Source: Bimastos eiseni
Lineage: Eukaryota > Annelida > Clitellata > Crassiclitellata > Lumbricidae
Assembly: GCA_959347315.1 (NCBI GenBank)
Contig: OY365814.1
Coordinates: forward strand, 2,779,661 to 2,843,660
Direction of reading: 5' to 3'
Length of the DNA: 64,000 bases
Shown here: positions 53,806-64,000 of the stretch, in pieces
Numbering within the stretch: the first letter of the stretch is position 1
Layout of the letters: each line of letters starts with the position of its first letter
Position numbers and translations under genes: made by a program
Notes under the pieces: model-generated
Seen by the model: only the letters and a program-made list of their open reading frames with translations
Database searches by the model: none
What the model was told of the DNA's origin: nothing

Positions 53806-55204
53806 CTGATGAAAGGTGAAATAACATTGCTTCAATTTTTAAAACACATAAATCTAGAGACATTGATAAAGATAATTTACCGATTTAATTTTTTTAATTA
53901 AATTCCTTGCAACCTGGACTTGGACTTTATATCGAATACCCTATGGGAAATACCTCTAATTCGAGGCGGCAGTCTCACACGAGTTTCTGCCCTGCCCTTA
54001 GCTTTAAAGTGGGGCATGACAGATTTGCGCTTAAGTTACAGTTGCAACTATTACTCTTGTCACGCGCGACACTTTGGACGATGGCGCTATATAAAAGTCA
54101 TCTATCGACCGCAGAGGCGTAGGAGGACTACGGATGAAGACGTCTACCTGACACATGAGATGGGAGACATCAATGGGCTTCAACGGAGGCAGACGGCCTC
54201 AATACAGACGGCGAGAATTATGCAAAGATCATTGGGGCGTCAAGCAACGAGACCCGACACCTCGAGGCAGACGCATACCCCTTCCATTTCTACGACCCAC
54301 AGACAAGGAACTCATGAATCAGTTGATGATTTGGTCTGGACCGGCTGGTTTACACGGATCATGAATAGGGGACAATTCCGATACGAATGGTGCAACCCAC
54401 TAGGCGGTATAACGATAGTAATGAAATTCGATCCCTAGGACCTGTTGCTCGTCTATGACACTGGCAAGGCCCAGCCATAGCAGCCGCTAGTCAAACAGTA
54501 ACTGTACGCCTCTAGGAATCTGACGTTACGCTAGAGACGCCAAGATCCGACCAATCCGGTTTAGGAATAGTTTCAGCAGATGATTTGTCGTCCAATAGAG
54601 ATACTAGTTTTGCGGTTGGGATGGCGAAGGGAATCGCCTCTAGAAGGGTTCTTATAGTGTAGCAAGGGAAGGAACAGGGACTTGTTTCGGAACTGGAGGA
54701 GACGTTAGGTCGTTCTGACGATAAGGATAATCAACGTAGTTGGGAATCCCGTCTCCAACGTAAACCAGGGAAACATTTCTAAAAAGGACACTAATAACTC
54801 CAGTAAGTGTAGATAGGATGAGTGATATATATATATAATTAAATATACATATTAAAATCATCAAGTGTGTCGTGTTGCTGAGCTTGGTGATAGAGGAAAG
54901 AACCAGCGGGTATTCTCGTCATCAAGAAGAAGGAGTGGCGAGAATGAAACCCGCGACAACTCTAATCTTCAGTTTATTCATTAAATTAACAAGATCATAT
55001 GGCTAATAAATAGCAGGCCAACCATTCATACATACATACATACAAACATACATACATACATACATACATACAAGCATAAATACATACATACATACATGTA
55101 CATACATACATATAAACACAAGGTAGCAATGCACATTCGATCCGCCATACAACTATATACAATAAAATACAGTGTGGTTCAACGAAACTTAAGGAACAAC
55201 GTAC
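53806..55204 (-). other. CUB/Ig receptor gene, intron before last exon
   Basis: Contains a proline-rich frame (54652-54810, minus) ending PVPKQVPVPSLATL after a possible acceptor; its phase does not fit the TM exon donor, so it is left as a possible alternative exon. The plus-strand frames at 53907-54438 look LINE- or plasmid-like but match nothing. CATA microsatellite at 55022-55112. Confidence 0.4.
55022..55112 (+). repeat. (CATA)n microsatellite
   Basis: About 20 tetranucleotide units, ACAT/CATA, with a few substitutions. Confidence 0.95.
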
Positions 55205-55306
55205 CTATACTTTTTCCATGTTGACCAAATTTACGACTAAGTAGAATGGTCAGAATGATGATCATGGATAAGACTGCTACTCCAAGCAGCGCTCCCAGAG
55301 TCATAA
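55205..55306 (-). CDS. CUB/Ig receptor gene, transmembrane exon
   Basis: Minus-strand exon between CTGCAAG and GTACGT, phase 1 on both sides, 34 codons: MTLGALLGVAVLSMIIILTI then LLSRKFGQHGKSI. A hydrophobic span of 21 residues is followed by S-R-K, the usual stop-transfer charge. This makes the protein a single-pass receptor with its CUB/Ig part outside. An alternative acceptor 16 nt upstream (CATATCAG) would put the exon in the wrong phase. Confidence 0.75.
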
Positions 55307-57688
55307 CTTGCAGTTTTAGGTGCTGATATGTTTTATCTTATAAATATAAGAATACAAACATTTATAATTTTAAAACTGAGCATAAACAAAATCAGTGGCC
55401 TAGGCAAGGCGGGTTTGGGGGGTTAACCTCCCCCCATTGGCATAGTTGAAAATATTTTTAAGCAACAACCTACGGAAATAAGTTGGGGTAATTTTGGGAC
55501 CGTGCCCCTCGTTAGAAGAATAACAGACACTCACAGTGCACTGAGTGCAGCATACGCACGCCCACTCCACGGAGGCAGCAGCTGTGGCATAGATTTGATG
55601 TATACCTGATACCGTATACCAGGGTCACTCTGGCAGGGTGTAAATGAAGCAGAACTTAGCCTATAATGCGTCAAGCGCAATGTATCATTCAATTATTTTC
55701 GGATATAGGACAGAGATATAAGACAGCTGCCATAACCCCTATTTGTTTTGTGTATAACCTGCTGATAGCATGAGAAGTAGACAAACGGTGCGACAGATAT
55801 TACCCTAATGATCGTAGAATAAAGACTAGTTAAGTGCAGTAGTGTCCAACGAAACATTGGTGACCAATATCGATCGTACACCAATGTTTCGTTTTGCTTC
55901 AAAGAACCAAAATATGTCTATGTCATTTGATTCATGGATGTCTCTTCGGCGCGAATATGTGTCCAGCCAAGCTCAGGTCGAACCTATCAGCTGGAGTATC
56001 TAAGCGTCATACCTTAGAGTCTGCTGGAAGCTAGGTAAAATCGAACGTAATTTCAATTTAATCTCAATCACGCATCACCTTTGGCCAAGTCTAAGACTGA
56101 TTGACTGATCTCATTGTCTCTACATGATATCATTGCGTAGCCACAGACCTAGTGCATGCACACTCTATTTTGAGGAATGACAGCTGCAAAAAACAACCAA
56201 ATGAAAACCCTTATGTTTGGATGGCTGGTCGCGCACCAATAGGGGAAGAAGGGCACCTTTTTAGAAGATCTGTCATATTTTCATTAATACACAATATTGT
56301 GCCACAATTTTTCATAGGCGTCTTGGCAACTAGCAGAGCTAACATAAAAACATTCGACATCGACCATAAATGGCAGCATATTTTTTGTTAAATAAGCAAA
56401 AATTCAAATTGAAATTGATGCCACTCTTACCCTCCATTTTGGGCATGAGTGGCATGTACTGCCACTCATGCCCAAAATTGTGGGGCAAGTTTGACATGGA
56501 GGCAGTCATATATCGTAGCAAGTTATCTTAATTATTGTTTATAATTTATAAACAATTTATCCATTAAAAATATAAATGGAAACTGAATATCGTATATGTA
56601 ATCTTGATAAAGAAAAATTGATAGTTAATGACAGTATCGCAATAAAACTGCTTGTCGTCTGGCTCAATAGGGGTGCAGCTTTCATGACACCAGTACTTGC
56701 ATGTTAAACATTGTAACCAAGTTTCTTCTGGTGGATCGCTGTAAAGCTCTCTGAAGTAAATTGAAGTTGGTGTAGTTTCTCGATCTGTATGTATTTCTGG
56801 TACTTTTCAGCTGCTGCTCCTCTGTCAGGCTCGTCTGTTTTGGAGCCTTCTGCTTCTGTTTCACCTGTTGCTGGTTCTGCTTCTGGTTCTTCTGTTTTTG
56901 TCTCTTCTGCTTCTGGATCACCTAGCTGTTCCCGGTTCTGCTTTTGCTTCTGGTTCTGAATCTTCTAGGTTATTCCTTTCCTTTAGCCTCGGGCAACTGT
57001 GAAGAACACCTAGTCGTCTCTGTGTGTGTCTCTTACATTTTTTTAAACTTTGTTATTAACATCTTCCTCTAGATGAAGTCTCTTGCGAGGTCGCTTCTGA
57101 GCCGATTGCTTCTTTTCCCCGAGTATAATTTCATAAGGCGTACTCGTGGCTTGTCGTGGGGCAAGAATGGCAGATAGTGTGCCTCTTTTGCCCCACAGTC
57201 ATGCCTCTGTTTAGCGATTCTTCTCGTTATGTGGGGAATAAGAAGCAATATACAATAATGTTTCACTAAAAAGACGAATGTCAAAGTCTACTAATGACAC
57301 ATATTAATACTATTCCCTGTATTTTATCATCGAGAAAGTGCTGGTCAAAAATTGCCTTCAATAAACTAAAATTTGATAAAAATAATAAAAATCAAATCAA
57401 AAGTAGTTTCGCCCGCTCTTCTGCAGAATATGGTGTTCAGTTGTGTATCGCATAAGACCAGCTAATTAAAACGCAAGGTAAAGGGTCTACACTTGCGAAT
57501 GTTTTCTCGTCAATGTATAGTACGATTTAGAATTTGTTTATAGTGCCAATCAGCCAATTGCTTATGTATGTACGATGTGACCGCTTACTAAATCTGTAGA
57601 TTAGAGACCACTTTTAATTCCTTTAGCCTGAATTTTTTTAGTCTAATTAAATCGAGAGTGAAGAGTTGACAAAATATTTTGTACTTAC
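55307..57688 (-). other. CUB/Ig receptor gene intron
   Basis: Holds the 56436-56478 palindrome. At 56680-56980 the minus strand is very rich in Q/K codons (KQKNQKQNQQQVKQKQ) from a TTCTGNTTCTG-type simple repeat; not called as coding. Nothing else recognised. Confidence 0.4.
56436..56478. other. Perfect 19-bp stem hairpin
   Basis: ATTTTGGGCATGAGTGGCA (56436-56454) and its exact complement (56460-56478) flank the loop TGTAC. Flanking words GGGGCAAGTTTG and CTCCAT/ATGGAG extend a looser inverted symmetry. Probably the heart of a small palindromic element. Confidence 0.8.
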
Positions 57689-58081
57689 ATAAAATTTCAA
57701 AGTCAACAGGATCTGTGCTGAAAGATAGTTCGACTGTAGAGTTGTCTGTAATGCCGGGAATGTTGGATATAAAATCACAAACGATGTTGCATGTATAAGG
57801 CGGAAGAACACCGTCTTCGAGAGGTTTAACCAACACGTAAGACGAAGTATTGGAAGTGTTGATACCATAGACTACGTTTCCACGTGATATCCAATGAGTT
57901 CCCAAAATGCGCATCTGCACAACTGGACCTCGACTATATAACGAGTAGGTGAAGGTGAAGGACGGATTTGAAAAACGGTCATTGAAGGAAGGATTGCAGG
58001 ATATTCTTAAATCCTCGTCTCTTATTATATCCGTCACTGTTGCTGACGAATTCATTGCTGTAGTTAACCTCAATTCAAGAC
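57689..58081 (-). CDS. CUB/Ig receptor gene, Ig-like exon
   Basis: Minus-strand acceptor AAATGCAG and donor GTAAGT, phase 1 both sides, 131 codons. It reads SSATVTDIIRDEDLRISCNP, FTFTYSLYSRGPVVQMRIL, TSSYVLVKPLEDGVLPPYTC and NIVCDFISNIPGITDN, then STVELSFSTDPVDFEIL. The cysteines in ISC (B strand) and P-Y-T-C-N-I (F strand, Y-x-C motif) are the Ig disulfide; V-Q-M-x-I stands where the C-strand tryptophan usually is, so that core residue is missing. Phase 1-1 single-exon layout is usual for Ig domains. Confidence 0.8.
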
Positions 58082-58350
58082 CTGCATTTGTAAATAAAAT
58101 ATGCTACAACAAGTACGCCTACAGTAATAAGCGCTACTCTTTGCAAATAATTAAAACATTGCGCAAAAAGTGTCACAAAATGATCATTATTTGTGAGCTT
58201 TTAACTCATGAGAACCGGACGACATTAGTTTACCTCGGGAATAAAGGAAACGAGTTTGAGTTGGGTATTTACGAAAAAAGCGGTCAATAACCGTTAAAAA
58301 TGTAATGTAAATACATTGATGGGCACTGTAACTACTGTAGTTACGAACAA

Positions 58351-58387
58351 ATATATATATATATATTATATATATATATATATATAT
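58351..58387. repeat. (AT)n microsatellite
   Basis: Alternating AT with one TATTAT interruption. Confidence 0.9.
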
Positions 58388-58470
58388 CACTTCTTCAGCT
58401 TTGCGTCTTATCGATTAAAATAAGGAACAATTTAATGTAACGGCTACTTTCAGGAGCTTCAAGAGATAAT

Positions 58471-58515
58471 AGTTTAACCCTTAGAGGCTAACCTGGGGTG
58501 AAATTTTCACCCCAC
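58471..58515 (+). mobile_element. Possible piggyBac-like terminal end
   Basis: TTAACCCTTAGAGGC, followed by GGGGTGAAATTTTCACCCC, a 19-bp palindrome. piggyBac-type elements insert at TTAA and start with CCC/CCY, often with such a subterminal palindrome. No matching GGGTTAA end was found nearby, so this would be a solo end. Confidence 0.45.
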
Positions 58516-59894
58516 TGTCAGTAATTCTTCTGCAGTGTTTTATATCTTTATAACTATGTCATGTGCTTTGGTATATCTGTTCATAAATGATTCCTCTTCA
58601 TTTGATGAATTTTGTCAATTTGTAGGTACTATGGCACAGAATGAGAAACAAAAGTTTTCCAGAAACTCAATCCAGAAATCGTACTCGCAATATTTAACGA
58701 AGGCTACATGTATGACTACAGATCTCAGGTAGGAGGAATAATTGCAGCTTTATTTTACTGTGATGGTAATTATCCTGACTCAGTTGGATCCTTGCTGTGA
58801 GCTCGTATCAATAATTCTTCTATTGAGGGACTTGTTGCACGTACACACCATTTGGTCAGTAAAGCTAATTTTTAATTCTAATAAATAATTTTCAGGGAAA
58901 CGTAAATAATTGTCACCTTTTATGTGCATGTCTGCGTATAACCCCGGTATTAAAATTACTGAATCATTGTTTCACCCATCAACTGCTCTGTGGCATTTCG
59001 AATAGATCAAATAGGCCTATTTGATCCATTTCATATGAATTTCGGAGTGCATATTGAATCTTTAATTTCCTTGAAAAAATATTGAATGACAATACTTCAA
59101 TCGCAACACTGATGTTGTACAGGCAAGACTCTCTATATTGCAACATTCTTCTATGATCGATGCTTTTCGTAAAGCAGTGTATTAATTGAGTTTAAACATT
59201 ACTCAAGATTCTTTGGTACATTTACCTCCATATGTAGGATAAACCTGATCGCATCAACAAAACATCTTTGAAGAAGAATGTTTGTCAACGCTTACATCGG
59301 TCAATTAGCGTGAACCTCATCAAAAACAAGCATGATCGACAAGAGTCACACTGCAGTCGACAGCAATCCGCAAACCAATCACAAACAAGTCAACAGCTTC
59401 ATGATTTATCGACGTCGTGAAAAAGCCGACGAGTCTGAGTCACTAGCTAAAATATATTATTTTGGGCAGCCATTTCGAATAGATCGAATGTTGAATTGAG
59501 AGTAATCAGAGTATTGTCTGTCCTTGTGTAGGCCTGCCTAATCAAATGGGTAGCGGTTACATGAGTGCGATAAGTGAAGCATCCGATCAAGTAAAAAACA
59601 AGACATTTACATGCCTAAGAGTACTTTATACAGAGGTGCACTATGCCTTCGAATAGGACCCAAAATCTCAGAGGCCCTCAAATAAATGAAAACATTTAAT
59701 TGCAATGACACAAAATAATGTGTCTAACGTTTGAGTTATTTTAGATATAATACTATTATATTCTCCATTCACTTAGCTCATATACTGTGTAATTTCTTTT
59801 AGCAGTGCATAATCTTACATAGACTTCGCATTTCAAGCAGAAAAGATATCCGGTTTGTACCATAATGGCCACATTATAAATATTGTATACGTAC

Positions 59895-60058
59895 CGTTAC
59901 CCAACCACCACTCGACTCGAAATTGAATGTCAGAAACGTTATCACGATTGTTTGTCCGTACGGAACTGAGATATAACTGGAACAATCTAAGTTATTGCTG
60001 TACGCCATCGGAGATGAAATTCGTCCGGTTGGTCCAGATAAATTCCTATTGCCACAGT
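59895..60058 (-). CDS. CUB/Ig receptor gene, first-half exon of CUB C
   Basis: Minus-strand acceptor TTTGCAG (phase 1), donor GTACGT (phase 0). It reads CGNRNLSGPTGRISSPMAYS, NNLDCSSYISVPYGQTIVIT and FLTFNFESSGGWVT. C-G-x-x-x-x-G-x-x-G-x-I-x-S-P...Y..N..C and the I-x-x-x-F-x-x-F-x-x-E pattern are the first half of a CUB domain. The partner exon with phase 0 acceptor was not found downstream. Confidence 0.8.
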
Positions 60059-61121
60059 CTGCAAATATCAAGAAAGCTGACTAAATTTGAGTGTAAAAAA
60101 TTGTATTCGCTACCTCTGACAGCTTACATATCATCCGAGTAAGCATTAATGAGAATGAAGTATATTTGATTGTATTATGCTTCTGAAAATCAGCAGTATA
60201 ATACCAAGACGGTGAGTGACCAGACAATTCGACGATGGACAATTTGGCGCTGTGAATCTATTCAGCAGTCCATTTAAACAGATTTCTTTTCATCGCATCC
60301 AACTTCTACTTAAGTATTATTCGATTCGTCATACCCAGCTTTTACTTAAGCATGAATCGTTTCATCAATTTAAACAGATGTATTTTCGTCACATCCAGCT
60401 TCTACTTAGGTATTATTCTTTTATTCAAATCCAGTTTCTACTTAAGCACGAATTTTTATATCAATCCAGCTTCCAATTATACATAGTTATTTTAATCACA
60501 ATGAAGCTTGTACTTAGGTCTATATTCTATTCATCACATCCAGCTTCCATTTAAGCATGAATCAGTTTATCAATCTAGCATCCAGTTAAGCAGAATTATT
60601 TTCATCACATAGGCATGATTCTTTTCACCATGTCAACTTAAGCATGAATCCAGTTTCCATTTAAACGTGAAAATCTATCAGAAAATGCATGACGTGCTAA
60701 GTAAATGCGCAAAAATATAGGATATGAACTCTGAAATAATTAAATAAGCTAAACTACAGTTTACCTGGTAAGTAACTCGTTTTGTCAACACAGTTGTGCC
60801 GAATTGTCACCGAATTGTCGAATTGTTTTAGCACCACAGGACTATTATGAACGGATTACTATATGAATCGTGCTCAACTGCCGGCAGCCATGCAAAGCGC
60901 CCATCACAATATACATCATGTTAATTGTACAACTATTATAGAAAACATAATATGATATTTTAGTAATGTTCGCTTTGTGTTTGAACTTTATTTCGTGTTT
61001 TAATTTTGCACTCAGTTCATTTTTGTAGATTCCCTTCATAATTAGCTGAAAATTCAGGAAAAATATGAATAAATACGCAGTAGTGAACAATCGTAAATCT
61101 TGATAGTAAACATCAATATGC
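60059..61121 (-). other. CUB/Ig receptor gene intron
   Basis: Includes the minisatellite at 60275-60675. The remainder holds no supported exon. Confidence 0.4.
60275..60675 (+). repeat. Minisatellite of CATCAATCCAGCTTC type
   Basis: About nine units of 40-45 bp: TTTCATCACATCCAGCTTCTACTTAAG followed by TATTATTC or CATGAATC alternately. Same unit as at 39778-40740, here in one orientation only. Confidence 0.85.
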
Positions 61122-61284
61122 CTGAGGTGATGTCGTATTTAAAGATGAAACCCAAGTTGGTAGTGCTGCCATCTGTATGAAAATGCACATTAACAAGACT
61201 GCAAGAAGTTATCGTCAACATTTCAGGATTCTGTGAGCCTGAATAAACTGACGAGGTAAGGGCCTTTCCACTTGCACAGGTAAT
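61122..61284 (-). CDS. CUB/Ig receptor gene, second-half exon of CUB B
   Basis: Acceptor CTGTAG, phase 0, 163 nt. It reads ITCASGKALTSSVYSGSQNP, EMLTITSCSLVNVHFHTDGS and TTNLGFIFKYDITS. V-x-F-H-T-D-x-S-x-x-x-x-G-F-x-x-x-Y is the CUB second half (calcium-site aspartate D present). The exon length equals that of 63031-63193 if it ends at CTCAG followed by GCATAT, i.e. a GC donor in place of GT; the phase then fits the next exon. Confidence 0.75.
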
Positions 61285-62151
61285 CTACAGTGAAACCAAG
61301 ATTATGCAAACAGGACTTGTAATTGTAACATAGCTTTTGTATAGCGCCGCTGTGATAGTCGATATGACGTTTAGTATCATTTAGAACAATCTGGGCGTCA
61401 GCAAAAGCCAAGGTCGCTCATCTGATGAAATGAGTTTTTAACGAGAGTTTCACAAAATACAACGAGAACAAACCTTCAGAATCTCATTTGATCTAGAATT
61501 TTACGAAATATGACAGGCGCAAAGGTTTTACGCGACGGTTGTTTCATCATCAAATATAGATGGATAACGACTCAGTGTTGTAATGTATTGAACTTTACTA
61601 ATTTTAATATGTAATATTCAATATTCGAGGCAGATTAATCGAGCAGATTCTCGATTTTGTAATGTGTACGGTCGAACTGAAGTCTCAATACGAGGAGTTG
61701 ATCGCCAACCGCCAGAAGTAGATGATGTTAGATACACATACACAGGTGTTTGTAACCAAAGTGTAAACAAGTTTGACCTCATGTCGATGAAAAGAAGTGC
61801 AGTTGAACCACAAAGTAGTAGGGTAGTTCTAACTACATCCACTGGAGCAGAGGCATGGATTTTCAGGAAGCCCATAGCTGTTCTAAATCATGGCTTAGCT
61901 TAAAGACCCGCAGCAAAGAATCTCATTCATAAATGATGGATGTAATGAGCTATTAGTGATTGATGGTTATAGAGGTATTGTGGCAACGAGGACTCATTGA
62001 ATATAATTTGCTCCCATAACATTGATAAGCCATCGCTAGAAACACTTATATCATTCTCATGCATATGACCTAAGTTGGACGGTCTTACGTTTACAATCCT
62101 GCCAAGAACTCATAATCTAAGAGGGGTTTGTACTAATAACTGAATGCGTAC
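61285..62151 (-). other. CUB/Ig receptor gene intron
   Basis: Complementary frames at 61618-61903 are open on both strands but match nothing recognised. No element ends seen. Confidence 0.4.
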
Positions 62152-62324
62152 CGTTACTGTATCATACCGTAACTCCGTCTGGAATGCCACAAGCGTAAAT
62201 ACGATTGTGTGTCCAGGCGAAACAGAGATATAGACGTAACAATCGAGGTTGTTGTCGTATGTGTTGGGATAATTCGGGGATGAAATTGTTCCGTTGGTTC
62301 CAGAGATAAACCTATTTTCACAAA
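62152..62324 (-). CDS. CUB/Ig receptor gene, first-half exon of CUB B
   Basis: Acceptor ATATTTAG (phase 1), donor GTACGC (phase 0), 173 nt. It reads VCENRFISGTNGTISSPNYP, NTYDNNLDCYVYISVSPGHT and IVFTLVAFQTELRYDTVTV. G-T-N-G-T-I-S-S-P-N-Y-P-x-x-Y-x-N-N-x-x-C is an almost ideal CUB start, better preserved than CUB C, of which it is a paralogue. Confidence 0.85.
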
Positions 62325-63030
62325 CTAAATATAACACAAACATGCAAATCATTACATTGTCACGTCCAAAGTAATAAGTGCATCTTCTATCGGGCCAGAT
62401 TCAAATGCAAAACGAAAGACAAGTGGAGCAGAATAATCAGTTGATGTCATCCTTAGGTCGCAAACTTGAAATCTGTTCTGTCTCTCTAGCAATCTGGAAC
62501 AACTTAGTCAAAGCTTTTAGATATAGGCCTACTTTTTCAGTAGAAAGTTCTGGTCGGCTAAACCATACTTGAGGTAAGGTCTAGGCCCTATAAGCAGCAC
62601 TCGCGGCTCTACGTAAACTTAGAAAATAATAGTTTTAAACTCTCTTGATTGGTGCTAGTAGAATCCAACTTACCATACACATATAGGCCTACCATAGAAT
62701 GACCTCATCATAATCCTGGTGAATTTAGTCTGACATAACACGATAATTTCATATCAAAATATTTATGACATGCTGCAATGAGTGAGGCAAAGGTAAAATC
62801 TTTTGAATTCCGAACTACGATTCCTTTTATTCATTTAGTTCGATATAGGATCGAAAGCTAAATCGCACATAGGGCCTGTTTCCATACAAAGCGATCCATT
62901 GTGTGCACGATTTCCGTGTTCAATGTGCTCTCGGTTGATTTATTCAGATTCATGAAGACATGAATATGCAAATGCAAACAGGAAGTAATATTGTTAGTAG
63001 CTATTTGTGACAAGTTTTAAAACGATTTAC
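62325..63030 (-). other. CUB/Ig receptor gene intron
   Basis: No recognised element or exon. Confidence 0.4.
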
Positions 63031-63193
63031 CTGAACTGATACTGTACTTAAGGTTGAAACCCGAGTAGGCAATGTAACGGTCTGTATGAAAGTGCACATT
63101 TACTATCGCACAGAAGGATATCGTCAAAACCGCAGAAATCGATGAGCCCGAATAGGGTGATGAGGTAAATGTCTTTCCACTTGCACATGTAAT
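63031..63193 (-). CDS. CUB/Ig receptor gene, second-half exon of CUB A
   Basis: Acceptor TATATAG (phase 0), donor GTAAAT (phase 1), 163 nt. It reads ITCASGKTFTSSPYSGSSIS, AVLTISFCAIVNVHFHTDRY and IAYSGFNLKYSISSG. It is closely similar to the exon at 61122-61284 in sequence, length and phase, so the CUB unit was duplicated as a two-exon block. Its first half must lie beyond or near the right edge of the window; I did not find it. Confidence 0.85.
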
Positions 63194-63659
63194 CTATATT
63201 TTAAAAAATCAGGGCTCTTATCTTAGAGTAAGAACCAAGACCGGGTCCACGGATTTGTTATGGTATTACATGTTTACTGCGCATAGGCCTAGACGCTGAC
63301 CCAATAAAATGGCTTTCTAATGATCTTTTTTCAGAATCCAACGATCTAATATTTCTGAATCACGTTCATGCTGAATATACTAATAGGCCTAACAACCACA
63401 GGCAAAGTGAACCAACTCCAACGACTCATGAAGATCACTGTCTCATTCTTCAGATGGTCTCATAAAGCGAGGGCGATACGGCGTAACAATGTGCCAAGCA
63501 TAAGCAAGATCCAGATGTAATCGATCAGATTCTTTAGTTTTATAGAGTCATTAAAACGATCGACATTACTGTCAATATGACGGCACAATTATGTTAGCCT
63601 AATTGTCATGACAAAAGAAATAAATAAATTAGTGTGTGCAAACTTTTACTCAATCAACA
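63194..63659. other. Receptor gene intron or upstream, unrecognised
   Basis: No first-half CUB exon was seen in this stretch. Confidence 0.4.
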
Positions 63660-64000
63660 AATTAATCAACAAACAATAGCTCATCGCCCGTGGGTATCTG
63701 ATGCCATCCTGGTCACATCTCTCCACATGTCTCTGTTCGTTGCTGCGTGGATCAATTCTTGAAGATATTTTTCACACCATTCTTCAATGCCATCTGTCCA
63801 TTCACTGTGTGGTCTTGCTCTTTTGTTTGTCCCATCTATTATTCCAAGAACCAGCATTCGAAGTTTTCTATCCTCTTTCATTCTACATATAATTTTGTAC
63901 AGATTAACTTAGCTTGAGGTTTTCTGTCATGTCGATTCTTCTGTACAGTTCATCGTTACTGACCTTCTGAGACCATCCTATTCTAAGTAGGCCTATCCTG
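63660..64000 (-). mobile_element. LINE C-terminal fragment, runs off the window
   Basis: Minus strand reads, from the right edge, RIGWSQKVSNDELYRRIDMT, then NERG..., and LGIIDGTNKRARPHSEWTDG, IEEWCEKYLQELIHAATNRD, MWRDVTRMASDTHGR-stop. R-x-R-P...W.D.I.x.W ... A-x-x-R-x-x-W-R is the classic ending of RTE/endonuclease-RT LINEs, the same general type as 18600-18955. Confidence 0.85.

Larger units (their letters stand above)
58082..59894 (-). other. CUB/Ig receptor gene intron
   Basis: A second-half CUB exon is expected here by phase but none was found. Other content: (AT)n at 58351-58387, a piggyBac-like end at 58473, and an unrecognised plus-strand reading NPEIVLAIFNEGYMYDYRSQ at about 58670-58730. 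Confidence 0.4.

Noticed and set aside
54652..54864. Proline-rich tail-like frame (minus) between TM and cytoplasmic exons
   Set aside because: Its likely acceptor is in a phase that does not fit the TM exon donor, whereas the 53603-53805 exon fits exactly. Kept only as a possible alternative exon.
56682..56921. Q/K-rich minus-strand frame
   Set aside because: A translation of a CTTCTGNTT-type simple repeat, without start or splice context.
60770..60850. Open minus-strand stretch ending CVDKTSYLPG before GTAAAC
   Set aside because: A donor is present but no acceptor in fitting phase or polypyrimidine tract was found, and no CUB motif is visible.

Overview
This is an animal (metazoan, invertebrate) nuclear genomic window, not prokaryotic. 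No reading frame is long except one 303-codon terminal exon; coding exons are short, bounded by GT/AG sites and mostly phase 1, with introns of 0.2-10 kb. The rest is packed with broken LINEs, Ty3/Gypsy-like pieces, piggyBac-like remains, foldback/MITE elements, microsatellites and tRNA-derived SINE-like sequence. The frequent TAGGCCTA word and the foldback elements with iterated terminal repeats remind me of echinoderms or other invertebrate deuterostomes, but the species cannot be fixed from the sequence.

Three host gene models are supported by matching splice phases. (1) Plus strand, 11295-22901: at least five exons encoding two Src-like SH3 domains, each split by an intron just before the WW motif, ending at a stop at 22901; the 5' end is not found. 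(2) Plus strand, 28619-47280: four exons (F-box-like, CARD, coiled coil plus alpha/beta module, NHL-like beta-propeller) that join in phase to one 578-residue reading frame; this looks like a CARD adaptor with a propeller C terminus. (3) Minus strand, 63193 down to 53603: CUB half-exons, an Ig-like exon, a transmembrane exon and a tyrosine-rich cytoplasmic exon, giving a type I receptor with ITAM-like tail; its 5' part lies outside the window and the second half of one CUB domain was not found.

Layout. 1-9.0 kb: decayed Gypsy element (minus) interrupted by a LINE end and a minisatellite, a MITE, an integrase remnant, and a nearly full-length but mutated LINE (plus). 9-23 kb: SH3 gene with LINE, SINE, MITE and trinucleotide-repeat insertions in its introns. 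23.5-27.6 kb: a DNA transposon and a decayed copy of a dispersed gene-like repeat. 27.7-47.3 kb: CARD/NHL gene whose introns hold nested foldback elements, a Gypsy gag remnant, a 1 kb inverted minisatellite and a 0.8 kb minisatellite. 47.8-53.5 kb: LINE ends, a foldback element with perfect target duplication, a piggyBac-like transposase remnant, and a 311-bp perfect tandem duplication. 53.6-64 kb: the receptor gene.

The most unusual signal is a set of foldback elements whose inverted ends are built from short (about 15-16 bp) phrases repeated several times. Families with unrelated phrases share terminal GGT...ACC bases and 8-9 bp target duplications, are nested in one another, and can be read clearly enough to order the insertions.
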